64,000 nucleotides of DNA from Parvibaculum sp. (GTDB lineage: Bacteria; Pseudomonadota; Alphaproteobacteria; Parvibaculales; Parvibaculaceae): assembly GCF_030651915.1 (NCBI RefSeq), contig NZ_JAUSBV010000008.1, positions 409,385-473,384 of the forward strand, given 5' to 3'. The notes under the pieces are model-generated. The model saw only the letters and a program-made list of their open reading frames with translations, was not told the DNA's origin and searched no databases. Positions 17,074 to 25,351 of the stretch are shown piece after piece. The position numbers and the translations under genes are program-made. The stretch's first letter is position 1. Every line of letters begins with the position of its first letter.

Positions 17074-19038
17074 ATGGACGACACCGAACACAAACCCGCC
17101 AAGCAGCCCGCCAATCCCGAAACCGGTGCCGGGAGGCATGGCCGTGCCGACAGCGCCGGTGTGGCATTGATCGCGGCGAAAGTTCGGACGCTGCCCGACA
17201 GCCCCGGCGTCTACCGCATGTACGACACAGACGGCGAGCTGCTCTATGTCGGCAAGGCCCGGAGTCTGAAAAAGCGGGTCGCGAGCTACACCAAACTCGC
17301 AGGCCAGACGAACCGCATCGCCCGGATGATCGCGGCGACGGTTCAGATGGAATTCATCACCACCGCGACCGAGACCGACGCGCTGTTGCTTGAGGCCAAC
17401 CTGATCAAGCGGCTGAAGCCGCGTTACAACGTGCTGATGCGGGATGACAAATCCTTCCCGCACATCCTTCTGACCGGCGACCACGAATTCCCGCAAGTGC
17501 TGAAGCATCGCGGCGCCCGAACGCGGCACGGCGACTACTACGGACCTTTCGCCAGCGCCGGCGCGGTTAATGCCACCCTCAACGCGTTGCAAAAGGCCTT
17601 TCTGCTGCGCTCCTGCACCGACAGCGTTTTCGAAAGCCGGACGCGGCCATGCCTGCTGTTTCAGATCAAACGCTGCAGCGCACCCTGCACCGGCGCCATT
17701 TCGGCCGAGGCCTATGCAGAACTTGTGGCCGAGGCGCGCGACTTCCTGAAAGGCCGTAGCCGCAAGACACAGCAGCAGCTTGTTCGGTTGATGGATGAGG
17801 CCGCCGCCAATCTTGATTACGAGGGCGCCACGGTCTTTCGTGACCGCATCCGCGCCCTGACACAAATCCAGCAACATCAGGGCATCAACCCGGAAACCGT
17901 AACCGAAGCGGATATCTTCTCGGCCTGGGCGGAAGGCGGACAGACCTGCATACAGGTCTTCTTCATCCGGGCCGGCCAGAACTGGGGCAACCGCGCCTAT
18001 TTTCCCCGCCACGACCGTGAACTGCCGACCGAGGATGTCCTCGACGCCTTCCTTGCCCAGTTTTACGAAGACCGTCATCCGCCGCGCCTGGTCTTGCTGA
18101 GCCACGATGTACCGGGCAAGGCACTGCTGGCTGAAGCACTGTCGATCCGCGCCGGGCGCAAGGTGGCGGTCGGCGTGCCACGCCGTGGCGAAAAACGCGA
18201 ACTGGTCGATCATGCCCTCACAAACGCCCGCGAGGCGCTCGGCCGCCGCCTCGCTGAAAGCTCGACGCAGCGCAAGCTGCTGGAAGGTGTGGCCGAGGTC
18301 TTCGGGCTCGAACAGGCGCCGGAGCGCATCGAGGTCTATGACAACAGCCACATCCAGGGCACGAAAGCGGTTGGCGGCATGATCGTGGCCGGGCCGGAAG
18401 GCTTCATGAAGTCACAATACCGAAAATTCAACATCAAGGGCGCCGACATGGCCGCCGGCGACGACTACGCGATGATGCGCGAGGTCCTGACGCGCCGATT
18501 CACAAGATTGATGAAGGAAAATGCCGGCGACGGTTTCGAAGATGACGGACCGGAAGAAACACGCCCGGAAGCCGCATGGCCCGATCTCATTCTGATCGAC
18601 GGCGGTGCGGGCCAACTGAAGGTCGCGCTTGAAGTGCTGCACGAACTCGGCATCGATCGCGTGACGGCGGTGGGTGTCGCCAAGGGTCCGGAGCGCGACG
18701 CGGGACGCGAACGCTTCTTCATGGCAGACCGTCGCGACTTCATGCTCGAACCGCGTAACCCGGTCCTCTACTACCTGCAGCGGTTGCGCGACGAGGCGCA
18801 TCGCTTCGCCATCGGCAGTCATCGGGCGCGGCGCTCGAAGGCCATCATCGTCAATCCGCTGGATGAGGTCCCTGGCGTCGGCCCGGGGCGGAAACGCGCC
18901 TTGTTGAAACATTTCGGGTCGGCGCGCGCCGTCGCCCGTGCGGGCCTCGCAGATCTCGAATCGGTGGAGGGTATCAGCACCGTGGTCGCCCGCGCCGTCT
19001 ATGACCATTTCCACGGAAATCCTGACGGGACTGCTTGA
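17074..19038 (+). CDS. uvrC: Excinuclease ABC subunit UvrC
   Basis: The dual-incision nuclease of nucleotide excision repair, 654 residues (usual ~610). Order of domains: GIY-YIG nuclease for the 3' cut ('[12 protein letters not shown]' and '[14 protein letters not shown]', residues ~46-125), a Cys-rich linker ('[15 protein letters not shown]'), the UVR motif that binds UvrB ('[20 protein letters not shown]'), the RNase H-like nuclease for the 5' cut ('[20 protein letters not shown]', Asp is catalytic), and a C-terminal helix-hairpin-helix pair ('[19 protein letters not shown]'). The first ~40 residues are a low-complexity extension. Stand-alone gene followed by pgsA. Confidence 0.97.
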   Translation: MDDTEHKPAKQPANPETGAGRHGRADSAGVALIAAKVRTLPDSPGVYRMYDTDGELLYVGKARSLKKRVASYTKLAGQTNRIARMIAATVQMEFITTATETDALLLEANLIKRLKPRYNVLMRDDKSFPHILLTGDHEFPQVLKHRGARTRHGDYYGPFASAGAVNATLNALQKAFLLRSCTDSVFESRTRPCLLFQIKRCSAPCTGAISAEAYAELVAEARDFLKGRSRKTQQQLVRLMDEAAANLDYEGATVFRDRIRALTQIQQHQGINPETVTEADIFSAWAEGGQTCIQVFFIRAGQNWGNRAYFPRHDRELPTEDVLDAFLAQFYEDRHPPRLVLLSHDVPGKALLAEALSIRAGRKVAVGVPRRGEKRELVDHALTNAREALGRRLAESSTQRKLLEGVAEVFGLEQAPERIEVYDNSHIQGTKAVGGMIVAGPEGFMKSQYRKFNIKGADMAAGDDYAMMREVLTRRFTRLMKENAGDGFEDDGPEETRPEAAWPDLILIDGGAGQLKVALEVLHELGIDRVTAVGVAKGPERDAGRERFFMADRRDFMLEPRNPVLYYLQRLRDEAHRFAIGSHRARRSKAIIVNPLDEVPGVGPGRKRALLKHFGSARAVARAGLADLESVEGISTVVARAVYDHFHGNPDGTA

Positions 19039-19099
19039 AAATTGATCACCGGCCCGCGACATTGGCCGTGGGAATGCTAGACTGCGTGCCTCACGAAGT

Positions 19100-19735
19100 A
19101 TGGATCCCGAAATGGCGACAAACCTGCCGAACCTGCTTACCTATTTCCGCATCGCGCTGGTACCGGCTGTCGTTGCCTGTTTCTACATACCTGGCGACGC
19201 CGGCCACTGGGCCGCGCTGACGCTCTTCATCGTCGCCGGTGCGACCGACTTCTTTGACGGTTATCTGGCCCGCGCATGGGAGCAGCAATCGAATCTTGGG
19301 CGGATGCTCGATCCGATCGCCGACAAGCTGCTGGTCGCCGTCGTGCTGATCGCGCTGACGTGGCAGGACGTCATTTCCGGCTTTTCCCTCTGGGCGGCAA
19401 TCATCATTCTCTGCCGCGAAATACTGGTGTCGGGCCTGCGCGAGTTTCTGGCCGAGCTGCGCGTCAGCGTCCCCGTAACGCAACTTGCAAAATGGAAAAC
19501 GGCGATCCAGATGGTCGCCCTGGGCTTCCTGCTGGCCGGACCGGCGGGGGACAAGATATTCCCGGGCATCACCGAAATGGGCATCACCCTGCTCTGGGCA
19601 GCCGCCATACTGACGCTCTATACGGGCTACGACTATTTCCGCGCCGGCATCCACCATCTGACCGACGAAACCCCGAAGCGGCGTGAGCCGCCAGCCATGA
19701 CCAAAACGGCGGCCGAACAGGACGGACCGGCGTGA
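19100..19735 (+). CDS. pgsA: CDP-diacylglycerol--glycerol-3-phosphate 3-phosphatidyltransferase
   Basis: Membrane enzyme that makes phosphatidylglycerol phosphate, the committed step to PG and cardiolipin. The CDP-alcohol phosphotransferase signature DG-x2-AR-x8-G-x3-D-x3-D is complete in 'DGYLARAWEQQSNLG' followed by 'RMLDPIADK'. 'NLPNLLTYFRI' at the N-terminus is typical of PgsA. 211 residues (207 if the ATG at 19112 is used). Its end overlaps the GTG of moaD (GTGA), a pgsA-moaD-moaE order common in Alphaproteobacteria. Confidence 0.93.
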   Translation: MDPEMATNLPNLLTYFRIALVPAVVACFYIPGDAGHWAALTLFIVAGATDFFDGYLARAWEQQSNLGRMLDPIADKLLVAVVLIALTWQDVISGFSLWAAIIILCREILVSGLREFLAELRVSVPVTQLAKWKTAIQMVALGFLLAGPAGDKIFPGITEMGITLLWAAAILTLYTGYDYFRAGIHHLTDETPKRREPPAMTKTAAEQDGPA

Positions 19736-19983
19736 AGCTGCTCTATTTCGCATGGGTGAAACAGAAGGCCGGCACGGGCGAGGAAGAAGTCTCGCTGCCC
19801 GCCAATATCCGTGACGTCAATGGCCTGATCGCCTGGCTGAAAACACGCGGCGAAGGCTATGAAGCGGCCTTCGCCGATCTCGGCATCATCCGCTGCGCCG
19901 TCGATCAGGCGCATGGCGATTTCGACACGTCGATCGCGGGGGCGACGGAAGTGGCGTTCTTTCCGCCGGTGACAGGCGGCTGA
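19732..19983 (+). CDS. moaD: Molybdopterin synthase sulfur carrier subunit
   Basis: An 83-residue ubiquitin-fold protein ending in the required Gly-Gly ('FFPPVTGG'), whose C-terminal thiocarboxylate donates sulfur to precursor Z in molybdopterin synthesis. 'MKLLYFAWVKQKAG' is the standard N-terminus with a GTG start coupled to the pgsA stop. moaE follows after 4 bp, forming the two subunits of molybdopterin synthase. Confidence 0.94.
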   Translation: MKLLYFAWVKQKAGTGEEEVSLPANIRDVNGLIAWLKTRGEGYEAAFADLGIIRCAVDQAHGDFDTSIAGATEVAFFPPVTGG

Positions 19984-19987
19984 AACC

Positions 19988-20437
19988 ATGATCCGCGTAC
20001 AGGCCGAGGATTTCGATATCGGCGCGGAGGTGGCGGCGTTGACCGCCGGCCGCACCGACATCGGCGCGGTCGTAACCTTCTCCGGTCTCGTTCGCGACGC
20101 CAGCGGTAACGCGCCGGTCACATCGATGGAACTCGAACACTATCCGGGCATGACCGAAAAGGAACTCGCCCGCATCGAGACCGAAGCCCATGAACGCTGG
20201 CCGCTGCAGGCGACGCTGATCGTGCATCGCGTCGGCAGGCTGGCGCCCGGCGACAACATCGTCCTCGTCGTCGCCGCCTCGGCCCATCGCGAGGCCGCCT
20301 TCGAGGCCGCGTCCTTTCTGATGGACTATCTGAAGACCCGCGCGCCCTTCTGGAAGCGAGAAGAGGGACAGGGCGAGGCGCGCTGGGTGGACGCACGCGA
20401 GAGCGATGACCAGGCGGCAACGCGCTGGAAACGGTAG
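19988..20437 (+). CDS. moaE: Molybdopterin synthase catalytic subunit
   Basis: A 149-residue MoaE. Recognisable segments: 'IGAVVTFSGLVRD' at the N-terminal part, 'LEHYPGMTEKELARIETEA' and 'HRVGRLAPGDNIVLVVAASAHREAAFEA' and the catalytic 'DYLKTRAPFWKRE' with the active-site Lys residues. It pairs with MoaD immediately upstream to convert cyclic pyranopterin monophosphate to molybdopterin. Confidence 0.95.
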   Translation: MIRVQAEDFDIGAEVAALTAGRTDIGAVVTFSGLVRDASGNAPVTSMELEHYPGMTEKELARIETEAHERWPLQATLIVHRVGRLAPGDNIVLVVAASAHREAAFEAASFLMDYLKTRAPFWKREEGQGEARWVDARESDDQAATRWKR

Positions 20438-20519
20438 ACCTCTTGCGAAAATCGCCTGTTCCATGCTTCCCAGAAGTATATAGACTGGTCTAATTCAAAA
20501 TTGACCGGGAAGCATCGCC

Positions 20520-20957
20520 ATGACCAGCACCGAACACGCCACCGAGGCCGCGTCCACCCCGCCCCACGGGTTCACCCGCCACTATCGCCGGAGCCCGCTT
20601 ACCGATCCCTGGGAGCCGCTCTACTCGCGAAACACCGGCGATGCGGTCTTTTTCGGCCTGCATGTCGCCGCCCCGCATACCAACTCGCGCGGCTTCGCGC
20701 ATGGCGGGTTGATCTCGGCGCTGGCCGACAATGCAATGGGGCTTTCCTGCGGTCTGAAGCTCGAAAACATCGCCGGGTTGGTGACGGTCGGCCTCACGGT
20801 CGATTTTCTGAGTACGGCGCGGATCGGACAGTGGCTCGAAATACGCCCTGAAGTCGTGAAAACCGGCTCGACGCTCTGCTTCGCTCAATGCCTGGTGACA
20901 GCCGACGACAAACCCTGCGCACGCGGCAACGCCACCTTCAGCATCGCGAAGCGTTGA
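20520..20957 (+). CDS. PaaI-type hotdog thioesterase
   Basis: A 145-residue single-hotdog acyl-CoA thioesterase family protein. 'FGLHVAAPHTNSRGFAHGGLISALADNAMG' contains the HGG and the Asp of PaaI/4HBT-2 thioesterases, followed by 'LVTVGLTVDFLSTARIGQWLEI'. Such proteins hydrolyse short or aromatic acyl-CoAs. Upstream is a moderately AT-rich stretch ('agtatatagactggtctaattc'), a plausible promoter region. A strong terminator follows 4 bp after the stop. Confidence 0.88.
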   Translation: MTSTEHATEAASTPPHGFTRHYRRSPLTDPWEPLYSRNTGDAVFFGLHVAAPHTNSRGFAHGGLISALADNAMGLSCGLKLENIAGLVTVGLTVDFLSTARIGQWLEIRPEVVKTGSTLCFAQCLVTADDKPCARGNATFSIAKR

Positions 20958-20960
20958 ACA

Positions 20961-20988
20961 AAAAAGGGCGGCACGCGCCGCCCTTTTT
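20961..20988. terminator. Bidirectional intrinsic terminator
   Basis: A perfect 12-bp inverted repeat, AAAAAGGGCGGC / GCCGCCCTTTTT, with a 4-nt loop (acgc). The T-run follows the stem on both strands, so it can end transcription of the thioesterase gene from the left and of ilvE from the right, which converge here. Confidence 0.9.
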
Positions 20989-21007
20989 CAAACCGCGATG
21001 CGGGCGT

Positions 21008-21907
21008 TCAGGCGGTCGCGGCCCGGGCTGCAACCTTCGGATTGACGGCCGCCATATAGTCCTCGAAGAGCGTCGCTGAAATGACACCCGGCGTGAACCG
21101 ATGCGGGCCGATCTCGCCGACCGGTGTCACTTCGGCCGCCGTACCGGTGATGAAGCATTCGCTGAAGCTCGACAGTTCGTCCGGCATGATGTGGCGCTCG
21201 ACGATTTCGTAGCCGCGCCCCTTGGCGAGCGCGATCACGGTCTGCCGTGTAATGCCATCAAGGAAGCAATCGGGCTTCGGTGTGTGGATAACGCCATCCT
21301 TGACGAAAAAGATATTTGCGCCCGTCGCCTCGGCAACATAGCCGCGATAGTCGTACATCAGCGCGTCCGCATAACCCTTGTTCTCCGCCGCGTGCTTCGA
21401 GATCGTACAGATCATGTAGAGGCCGGCAGCCTTCGCCATCGACGGCGCGGTCTCCGGTGAGGGGCGCTTGTATTTTGCGATGTCGAGGCGAATGCCGACC
21501 TTGCGCTGTTCCGGATCGAAATAGGACGGCCACTCCCACGCAGCGACGGCGAAATTGATGCGGTTCTTCTGCGCGCTGACGCCCATCATCTCGCTGCCCC
21601 GCCACGCAACAGGCCGGACATAGCCGTCAACCAGTTTCTGCGCCCGGAGCGCCGAACGGCAGGCCTCGTCGATCTCGTCGATTGAGTAGGGAATTTTAAA
21701 TCCGAGAATTTCGGCCGACTTGATCAGACGTTCGGAATGTTCGCGCAGTTTGAAAATCTCACCGCCATAGGCACGACAACCTTCGAACACGCTGCTCGCA
21801 TAGTGCAGGCCGTGGGTCAGCACATGCACTTTCGCATCAGCCCAGGGAACAAGTTCGCCGTTGAACCAGATGAAGCCGTCGCGTTTGTCGAAAGGAATAT
21901 CTGCCAT
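21008..21907 (-). CDS. ilvE: Branched-chain amino acid aminotransferase
   Basis: A fold-type IV PLP aminotransferase of 299 residues that makes Leu, Ile and Val from their 2-oxo acids with Glu as donor. 'FIWFNGELVPWADAKVHVLTHGLHYASSVFEGCRAYGG' is the class N-terminus; the PLP Lys is in 'PSMAKAAGLYM'-like context and 'YVAEATGANIFFVKDG' is the IlvE signature. I chose the ATG at 21907 because of 'ccaggaaatcaggtc' upstream and family length; the frame stays open in front of it to an ATG at 22069, so an extended form is not excluded. Its likely promoter overlaps the dyad at 22112-22132. Confidence 0.93.
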   Translation of the reverse strand: MADIPFDKRDGFIWFNGELVPWADAKVHVLTHGLHYASSVFEGCRAYGGEIFKLREHSERLIKSAEILGFKIPYSIDEIDEACRSALRAQKLVDGYVRPVAWRGSEMMGVSAQKNRINFAVAAWEWPSYFDPEQRKVGIRLDIAKYKRPSPETAPSMAKAAGLYMICTISKHAAENKGYADALMYDYRGYVAEATGANIFFVKDGVIHTPKPDCFLDGITRQTVIALAKGRGYEIVERHIMPDELSSFSECFITGTAAEVTPVGEIGPHRFTPGVISATLFEDYMAAVNPKVAARAATA

Positions 21908-22090
21908 GACCTGATTTCCTGGTGTTTCCGCATCGCGCGGGCCTTCGCCGTTACCGACCTTCACCCTGCCCTTGCGTCCCCGCATTCCGGGATTTGCCGG
22001 AGACAGATTTACGCGGCAATCGTCTAGTATAGTGACGCGAAGATTCGAGGCTTCCAGCCTTGCGTCCATTCTGTCTCAAGCCGTCCGCAA

Positions 22091-22119
22091 CAGGTAGCAC
22101 TCCGGATAAAATATGTCAA
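22091..22119 (-). promoter_or_regulatory. Candidate sigma-70 promoter for ilvE
   Basis: On the minus strand TTGACA (22119-22114), a 17-bp spacer and TACCTG (22096-22091). The -35 hexamer is perfect and lies inside the right arm of the dyad at 22112-22132, so binding of a repressor there would block it. The leader to the chosen ilvE start would be about 175 nt. Confidence 0.5.
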
Positions 22120-22132
22120 CATCACTGACATA
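22112..22132. promoter_or_regulatory. 21-bp operator-like dyad between ilvE and petP-like gene
   Basis: Perfect inverted repeat TATGTCA - 7 nt - TGACATA, ending 2 bp before the ATG of the MarR gene. Read on the minus strand it is 16/21 identical, in the same register and orientation, to the dyad at 24888-24908 on the other side of the regulatory block. In both cases TTGAC of a candidate -35 lies in the right arm. A MarR dimer (the adjacent PetP-like protein) is the natural candidate ligand. Confidence 0.65.
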
Positions 22133-22134
22133 AA

Positions 22135-22689
22135 ATGATGGCAACGGTAAAACCCATGGGAAAACCACAGACAAAGCGCCCATCTGCCCCCGAAGGCGGC
22201 GCTTCGGCCGCCCCCGGCAGCGGCTCTGCGGACCATCTGACCGAGGCGATCGAACTGCTTTTTTTCGCGTACCGCGATTTTATCAGCGACCCCGACGAAA
22301 TCCTGATCGAATACGGCTTCGGTCGTGCCCACCACCGTGTGGTGCATTTCGTGGGTCGCAACCCCGGCATTACCGTTGCCGAACTGCTGGATATCCTGCG
22401 CATCACCAAACAAAGCCTTGCCCGGGTGCTGAAACAATTGATCGAGCGGGGTTTCATTGAGCAGGAAACAGGAAAGCAGGACCGCCGCCAGCGAATGCTG
22501 TTCCTGACCGCGACCGGCCGCGAAATAGAACAGCGTCTGGCGGCGCCGCAAAGGTCACGCGTCGCCAAGGCATTGGAGAAGGCCGGCCCCGACGCGGATC
22601 TCGCCTGGCGCACCGTCCTGCTGGCGCTGGTGAACGAGGATGACCGGCCGGAAGTCGAATCCTTGATCGCAAAGACACCCGCACGCTGA
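22135..22689 (+). CDS. petP: MarR family transcriptional regulator, PetP-like
   Basis: A 184-residue winged-helix regulator. After ~30 low-complexity residues comes 'LTEAIELLFFAYRDF', then 'YGFGRAHHRVVHFVGRNPGITVAELLDILRITKQSLARVLKQLIERGFI', the MarR recognition region, and the wing 'KQDRRQRMLFLT'. The 'GFGRAHHRV' block and the following OmpR-type regulator fit the PetP-PetR pair of Rhodobacter capsulatus and related Alphaproteobacteria, where they are needed for cytochrome bc1 expression. No good Shine-Dalgarno precedes the ATG at 22135 or the alternative at 22156. The dyad right in front suggests autoregulation. The gene symbol rests on sequence resemblance and synteny. Confidence 0.8.
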   Translation: MMATVKPMGKPQTKRPSAPEGGASAAPGSGSADHLTEAIELLFFAYRDFISDPDEILIEYGFGRAHHRVVHFVGRNPGITVAELLDILRITKQSLARVLKQLIERGFIEQETGKQDRRQRMLFLTATGREIEQRLAAPQRSRVAKALEKAGPDADLAWRTVLLALVNEDDRPEVESLIAKTPAR

Positions 22690-22714
22690 GCGGAAACGCC
22701 GGGAAGGTTTTCAG

Positions 22715-23446
22715 GTGACAACGGAAGCGACGACAGACGCCCAGACAAAGGCGGTCGGAAAAACCGGCCCGTCGGACGACGCACCCCATATTCTGGTCGT
22801 CGATGACGATCGCCGCATCCGTGAGTTGCTGAAGCGCTACCTTTCCGACAACGGCTATCGTGTAACCGCGGCCGAGAACGCGGCCGAGGCACGCGCGCGG
22901 CTGGCAGGTCTGTCATTCGACCTGCTGGTGCTCGACGTCATGATGCCTGGCGAAAGCGGCCTCGATCTGACGCGCGACCTGCGCCGCAATTCGACCGTGC
23001 CGATCCTGATGCTGACTGCGCGCGGCGAGGCCAGCGATCGTATCGACGGGCTGGAGCGCGGCGCCGACGATTATCTGGCCAAACCTTTCGAGCCACGCGA
23101 ACTTCTGCTGCGCATCGGCACAATCCTGCGACGCGCGCAGGCGCCAGGTGCAATGCGGCATGACGAAGTTTCTCTGGGGTCGTGTCGCTTCAACACGACA
23201 CGAGGCGAGCTTTGGAACGGCGACAGGCAAATCCGGCTGACAACGCGCGAGATTCAGTTGCTGCGCATCTTCGCGGCCAATCCGGGCAAACCCTTGTCGC
23301 GCATGGACCTGTGCGACAATGAGGCCGCTGAGCGCTCGATCGACGTTCAGATCAACCGCCTGCGGCGCAAACTCGAAACCGACCCCCGAAACCCGGTATA
23401 TTTGCAGACCGTGCGTGGCGAAGGCTACGCGCTGATGCCTGACTGA
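22715..23446 (+). CDS. petR: OmpR-family response regulator, PetR-like
   Basis: A 243-residue two-component regulator. Receiver domain (~26-140): acidic pocket 'VVDDDRRI', phospho-acceptor Asp in 'LLVLDVMMPGESG', Thr in 'MLTARGE' and Lys in 'YLAKPFEPREL'. DNA-binding domain (~150-240): winged helix with 'LTTREIQLLRIFAANPGKPLSR' and 'RSIDVQINRLRRKLETDPRNP'. GTG start after 'gggaagg'. It sits 25 bp after the MarR gene and 11 bp before the histidine kinase, so the three are likely one operon. The kinase next door is the expected phosphate donor. Confidence 0.85.
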   Translation: MTTEATTDAQTKAVGKTGPSDDAPHILVVDDDRRIRELLKRYLSDNGYRVTAAENAAEARARLAGLSFDLLVLDVMMPGESGLDLTRDLRRNSTVPILMLTARGEASDRIDGLERGADDYLAKPFEPRELLLRIGTILRRAQAPGAMRHDEVSLGSCRFNTTRGELWNGDRQIRLTTREIQLLRIFAANPGKPLSRMDLCDNEAAERSIDVQINRLRRKLETDPRNPVYLQTVRGEGYALMPD

Positions 23447-23457
23447 CAGCGATCGAC

Positions 23458-24855
23458 ATGCAAACCGAGGTTCAGATGAACGCGCAGTCCGAGCGCACAA
23501 AAATAGCGCCCATGACATGGCACCCGTTTCAGATAATGAAGAGACTGATGCCGCGCGGTCTTTACGGCCGCTCGCTGATCATCATCATTACTCCAATGGT
23601 GTTGCTGCAGTTCGTCGTAACCTACGTTTTTCTGGAACGTCATTGGCAACTGGTAACGCAGCGATTGTCGGCCAAGACCGTTGCGGAGATTGCGCTGATA
23701 CTCGCCGAGTTCGAAGAAAATCAGACACCTCAGCAGGCCGCCAGGATCGCCGCAAGGGCAAACGCGCATATCGGTTTGCCGATCGCGTTCCTCGATGGCG
23801 AAGTCCTGCCCGAAACGCCATCTTCGACAGGCAGTCTGCTGGACAATTCGCTCAACGACGAATTGCGTCTGCGCATTGCACGGCCTTTCTGGATCAATAC
23901 GTTACAATACGACAAATATGTCGATATCCGCATTGCCTACAATGGCGGTGTCATGCGCATCCTGACACCAGCTTCACATGTTTACGCGTCGAACTGGCAT
24001 ATCTTTCTGGTCTGGATGTTCGGTACGTCGGTCGTGCTGATCATCGTGGCGATGGTCTTCCTGCGAAACCAGATACGCCCCATCGAGCGGCTGGCCGAAG
24101 CCGCGGAGTCTTTCGGAATGGGCCGCGACGTGCCGAGCTTCCGGCCGCAAGGTGCGACCGAAGTGAGAAGCGCCGCCCAGGCCTTCCTCGACATGCGCGC
24201 GCGCATCCAGCGTCAGATCGAGCAGCGCACTGCAATGCTGGCCGGCGTCAGCCACGATCTCAGAACGCCTTTGACCCGCTTCAAACTGCAGCTTGCAATG
24301 CTGGGCGAAGGACCCGAAATCGAGGACTTGCGCGCCGACATCGCCGAGATGGAGCGCATGCTGGAAGACTACCTCGAATTCGCCCGCGGGCACCATGGCG
24401 AGACGTCGGAAGAAACCGACCTTGCCGAACTCATCGAGGAAGTGCGGACCGACGCGCAGCGCAAAGGCCACGACCTGCGGCTCGACCTGCATGGCGATCT
24501 CGTCTTGCCGCTCCGGCGCAACGCCTTCAAACGCTGCCTCACCAACATCGTCGACAATGCCTGCAGGCACGCCGCGCATGTCTGGGTAACGGCGATCCGC
24601 GACACCGATGACGCCGGTGATGGCGGCGGCATCGATATATTTGTCGACGACGACGGCGTCGGCATTCCCGAGGATCAGCTTGAAGAGGTTTTCCGCCCGT
24701 TCTACCGGCTTGATGCCGCGCGCAATCTGGAAGACGGCGGCTCCGGCCTGGGGCTCGCAATTGCCCGCGACATCGCGCGCGGCCATGGCGGCGACATTAC
24801 GCTGGCCCGCAGCCCGATGGGCGGATTGCGCGCCGTCATCCACGTGCCCGTCTGA
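23458..24855 (+). CDS. Sensor histidine kinase (EnvZ-like)
   Basis: A 465-residue membrane kinase. Two helices (~43-65, 'SLIIIITPMVLLQFVVTYVF', and ~180-200, 'WHIFLVWMFGTSVVLIIVAMVFL') enclose a ~115-residue periplasmic sensor region; HAMP follows ('RNQIRPIERLAEAAESFG'), then the H-box 'LAGVSHDLRTPLTRFKLQLA', N-box 'NIVDNACRHA', G1 'VDDDGVGIPEDQLEEVF' and G2 'GGSGLGLAIARDIARGHGG'. Architecture matches EnvZ/PhoR-like partners of OmpR-type regulators. The stimulus is unknown. It ends 32 bp before the second dyad. Confidence 0.93.
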   Translation: MQTEVQMNAQSERTKIAPMTWHPFQIMKRLMPRGLYGRSLIIIITPMVLLQFVVTYVFLERHWQLVTQRLSAKTVAEIALILAEFEENQTPQQAARIAARANAHIGLPIAFLDGEVLPETPSSTGSLLDNSLNDELRLRIARPFWINTLQYDKYVDIRIAYNGGVMRILTPASHVYASNWHIFLVWMFGTSVVLIIVAMVFLRNQIRPIERLAEAAESFGMGRDVPSFRPQGATEVRSAAQAFLDMRARIQRQIEQRTAMLAGVSHDLRTPLTRFKLQLAMLGEGPEIEDLRADIAEMERMLEDYLEFARGHHGETSEETDLAELIEEVRTDAQRKGHDLRLDLHGDLVLPLRRNAFKRCLTNIVDNACRHAAHVWVTAIRDTDDAGDGGGIDIFVDDDGVGIPEDQLEEVFRPFYRLDAARNLEDGGSGLGLAIARDIARGHGGDITLARSPMGGLRAVIHVPV

Positions 24856-24887
24856 GAGCGCCGTTTCCAATCGAAACCATCCCAAAT

Positions 24888-24908
24888 TAAGTCAGCATTG
24901 TTGACTTA
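24888..24908. promoter_or_regulatory. 21-bp operator-like dyad upstream of SnoaL-like gene
   Basis: Perfect inverted repeat TAAGTCA - 7 nt - TGACTTA, with partial extension into flanking A- and T-runs. It is the sister of the dyad at 22112-22132; together they suggest TAwGTCAG-N3-TGTTGACwTA. It overlaps the -35 element of the promoter at 24901-24929, the position expected of a repressor site. Confidence 0.65.
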
Positions 24909-24929
24909 TTTTAGGGTGGCCTGTAAATA
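24901..24929 (+). promoter_or_regulatory. Candidate sigma-70 promoter of the SnoaL-like gene
   Basis: TTGACT (24901-24906), 17-bp spacer, TAAATA (24924-24929). Both hexamers are close to consensus and the spacing is ideal. Transcription would start about 24936, giving a ~40-nt leader before the ATG at 24976. The -35 is within the right arm of the dyad. Confidence 0.6.
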
Positions 24930-24975
24930 GTTGTGGCGCTGGAAACTCAATTGAATTGCAGACGGAGTCGGCTCA

Positions 24976-25347
24976 ATGACACTCCCGGACATGGTCGTTC
25001 GATGGCAGGCGGCGTGGCAAAGCCTCGATCCGGCTCACATTGAGACCATCTATGCGCCAGACGCCACTCATATGAGTTCGGTCGTCGTCGAGCGGATGAA
25101 CATCGCCGACGGGACCTTGCGCGGGCACTCGGAGATTCGCGCCTATGCCGAGGTGTCGGCCGGGCGGCTCAGGAGTTTCAAGGCCGAGATTCTCGGTGCG
25201 ATTTCGGATGAGAAAGACGGCGCCGGCCGTGCCTCAATCGAGTACTGGCGCGTTCTCAATGGTGACGAAAAGGGCCGCAAACGCGTGGTCGAAATGCTCG
25301 AATGGAAAGACGAACATATCACCGCCTGCCGTGTGTTTCATTTCTGA
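24976..25347 (+). CDS. SnoaL/NTF2-like domain protein
   Basis: A 123-residue protein with the alpha+beta cone rhythm of NTF2-like folds: 'MVVRWQAAWQSLDPAHIETIYAPDATHMS', 'LRGHSEIRAYAEVSAGRL' and 'KRVVEMLEWKDEHITACRVFHF', the usual closing strand of SnoaL-like proteins. Members bind or isomerise small hydrophobic ligands; many are of unknown function. It is the first gene after the two-component operon and has its own promoter overlapped by the operator-like dyad, which suggests regulation by the PetP-like MarR protein. Confidence 0.8.
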   Translation: MTLPDMVVRWQAAWQSLDPAHIETIYAPDATHMSSVVVERMNIADGTLRGHSEIRAYAEVSAGRLRSFKAEILGAISDEKDGAGRASIEYWRVLNGDEKGRKRVVEMLEWKDEHITACRVFHF

Positions 25348-25351
25348 TGAC

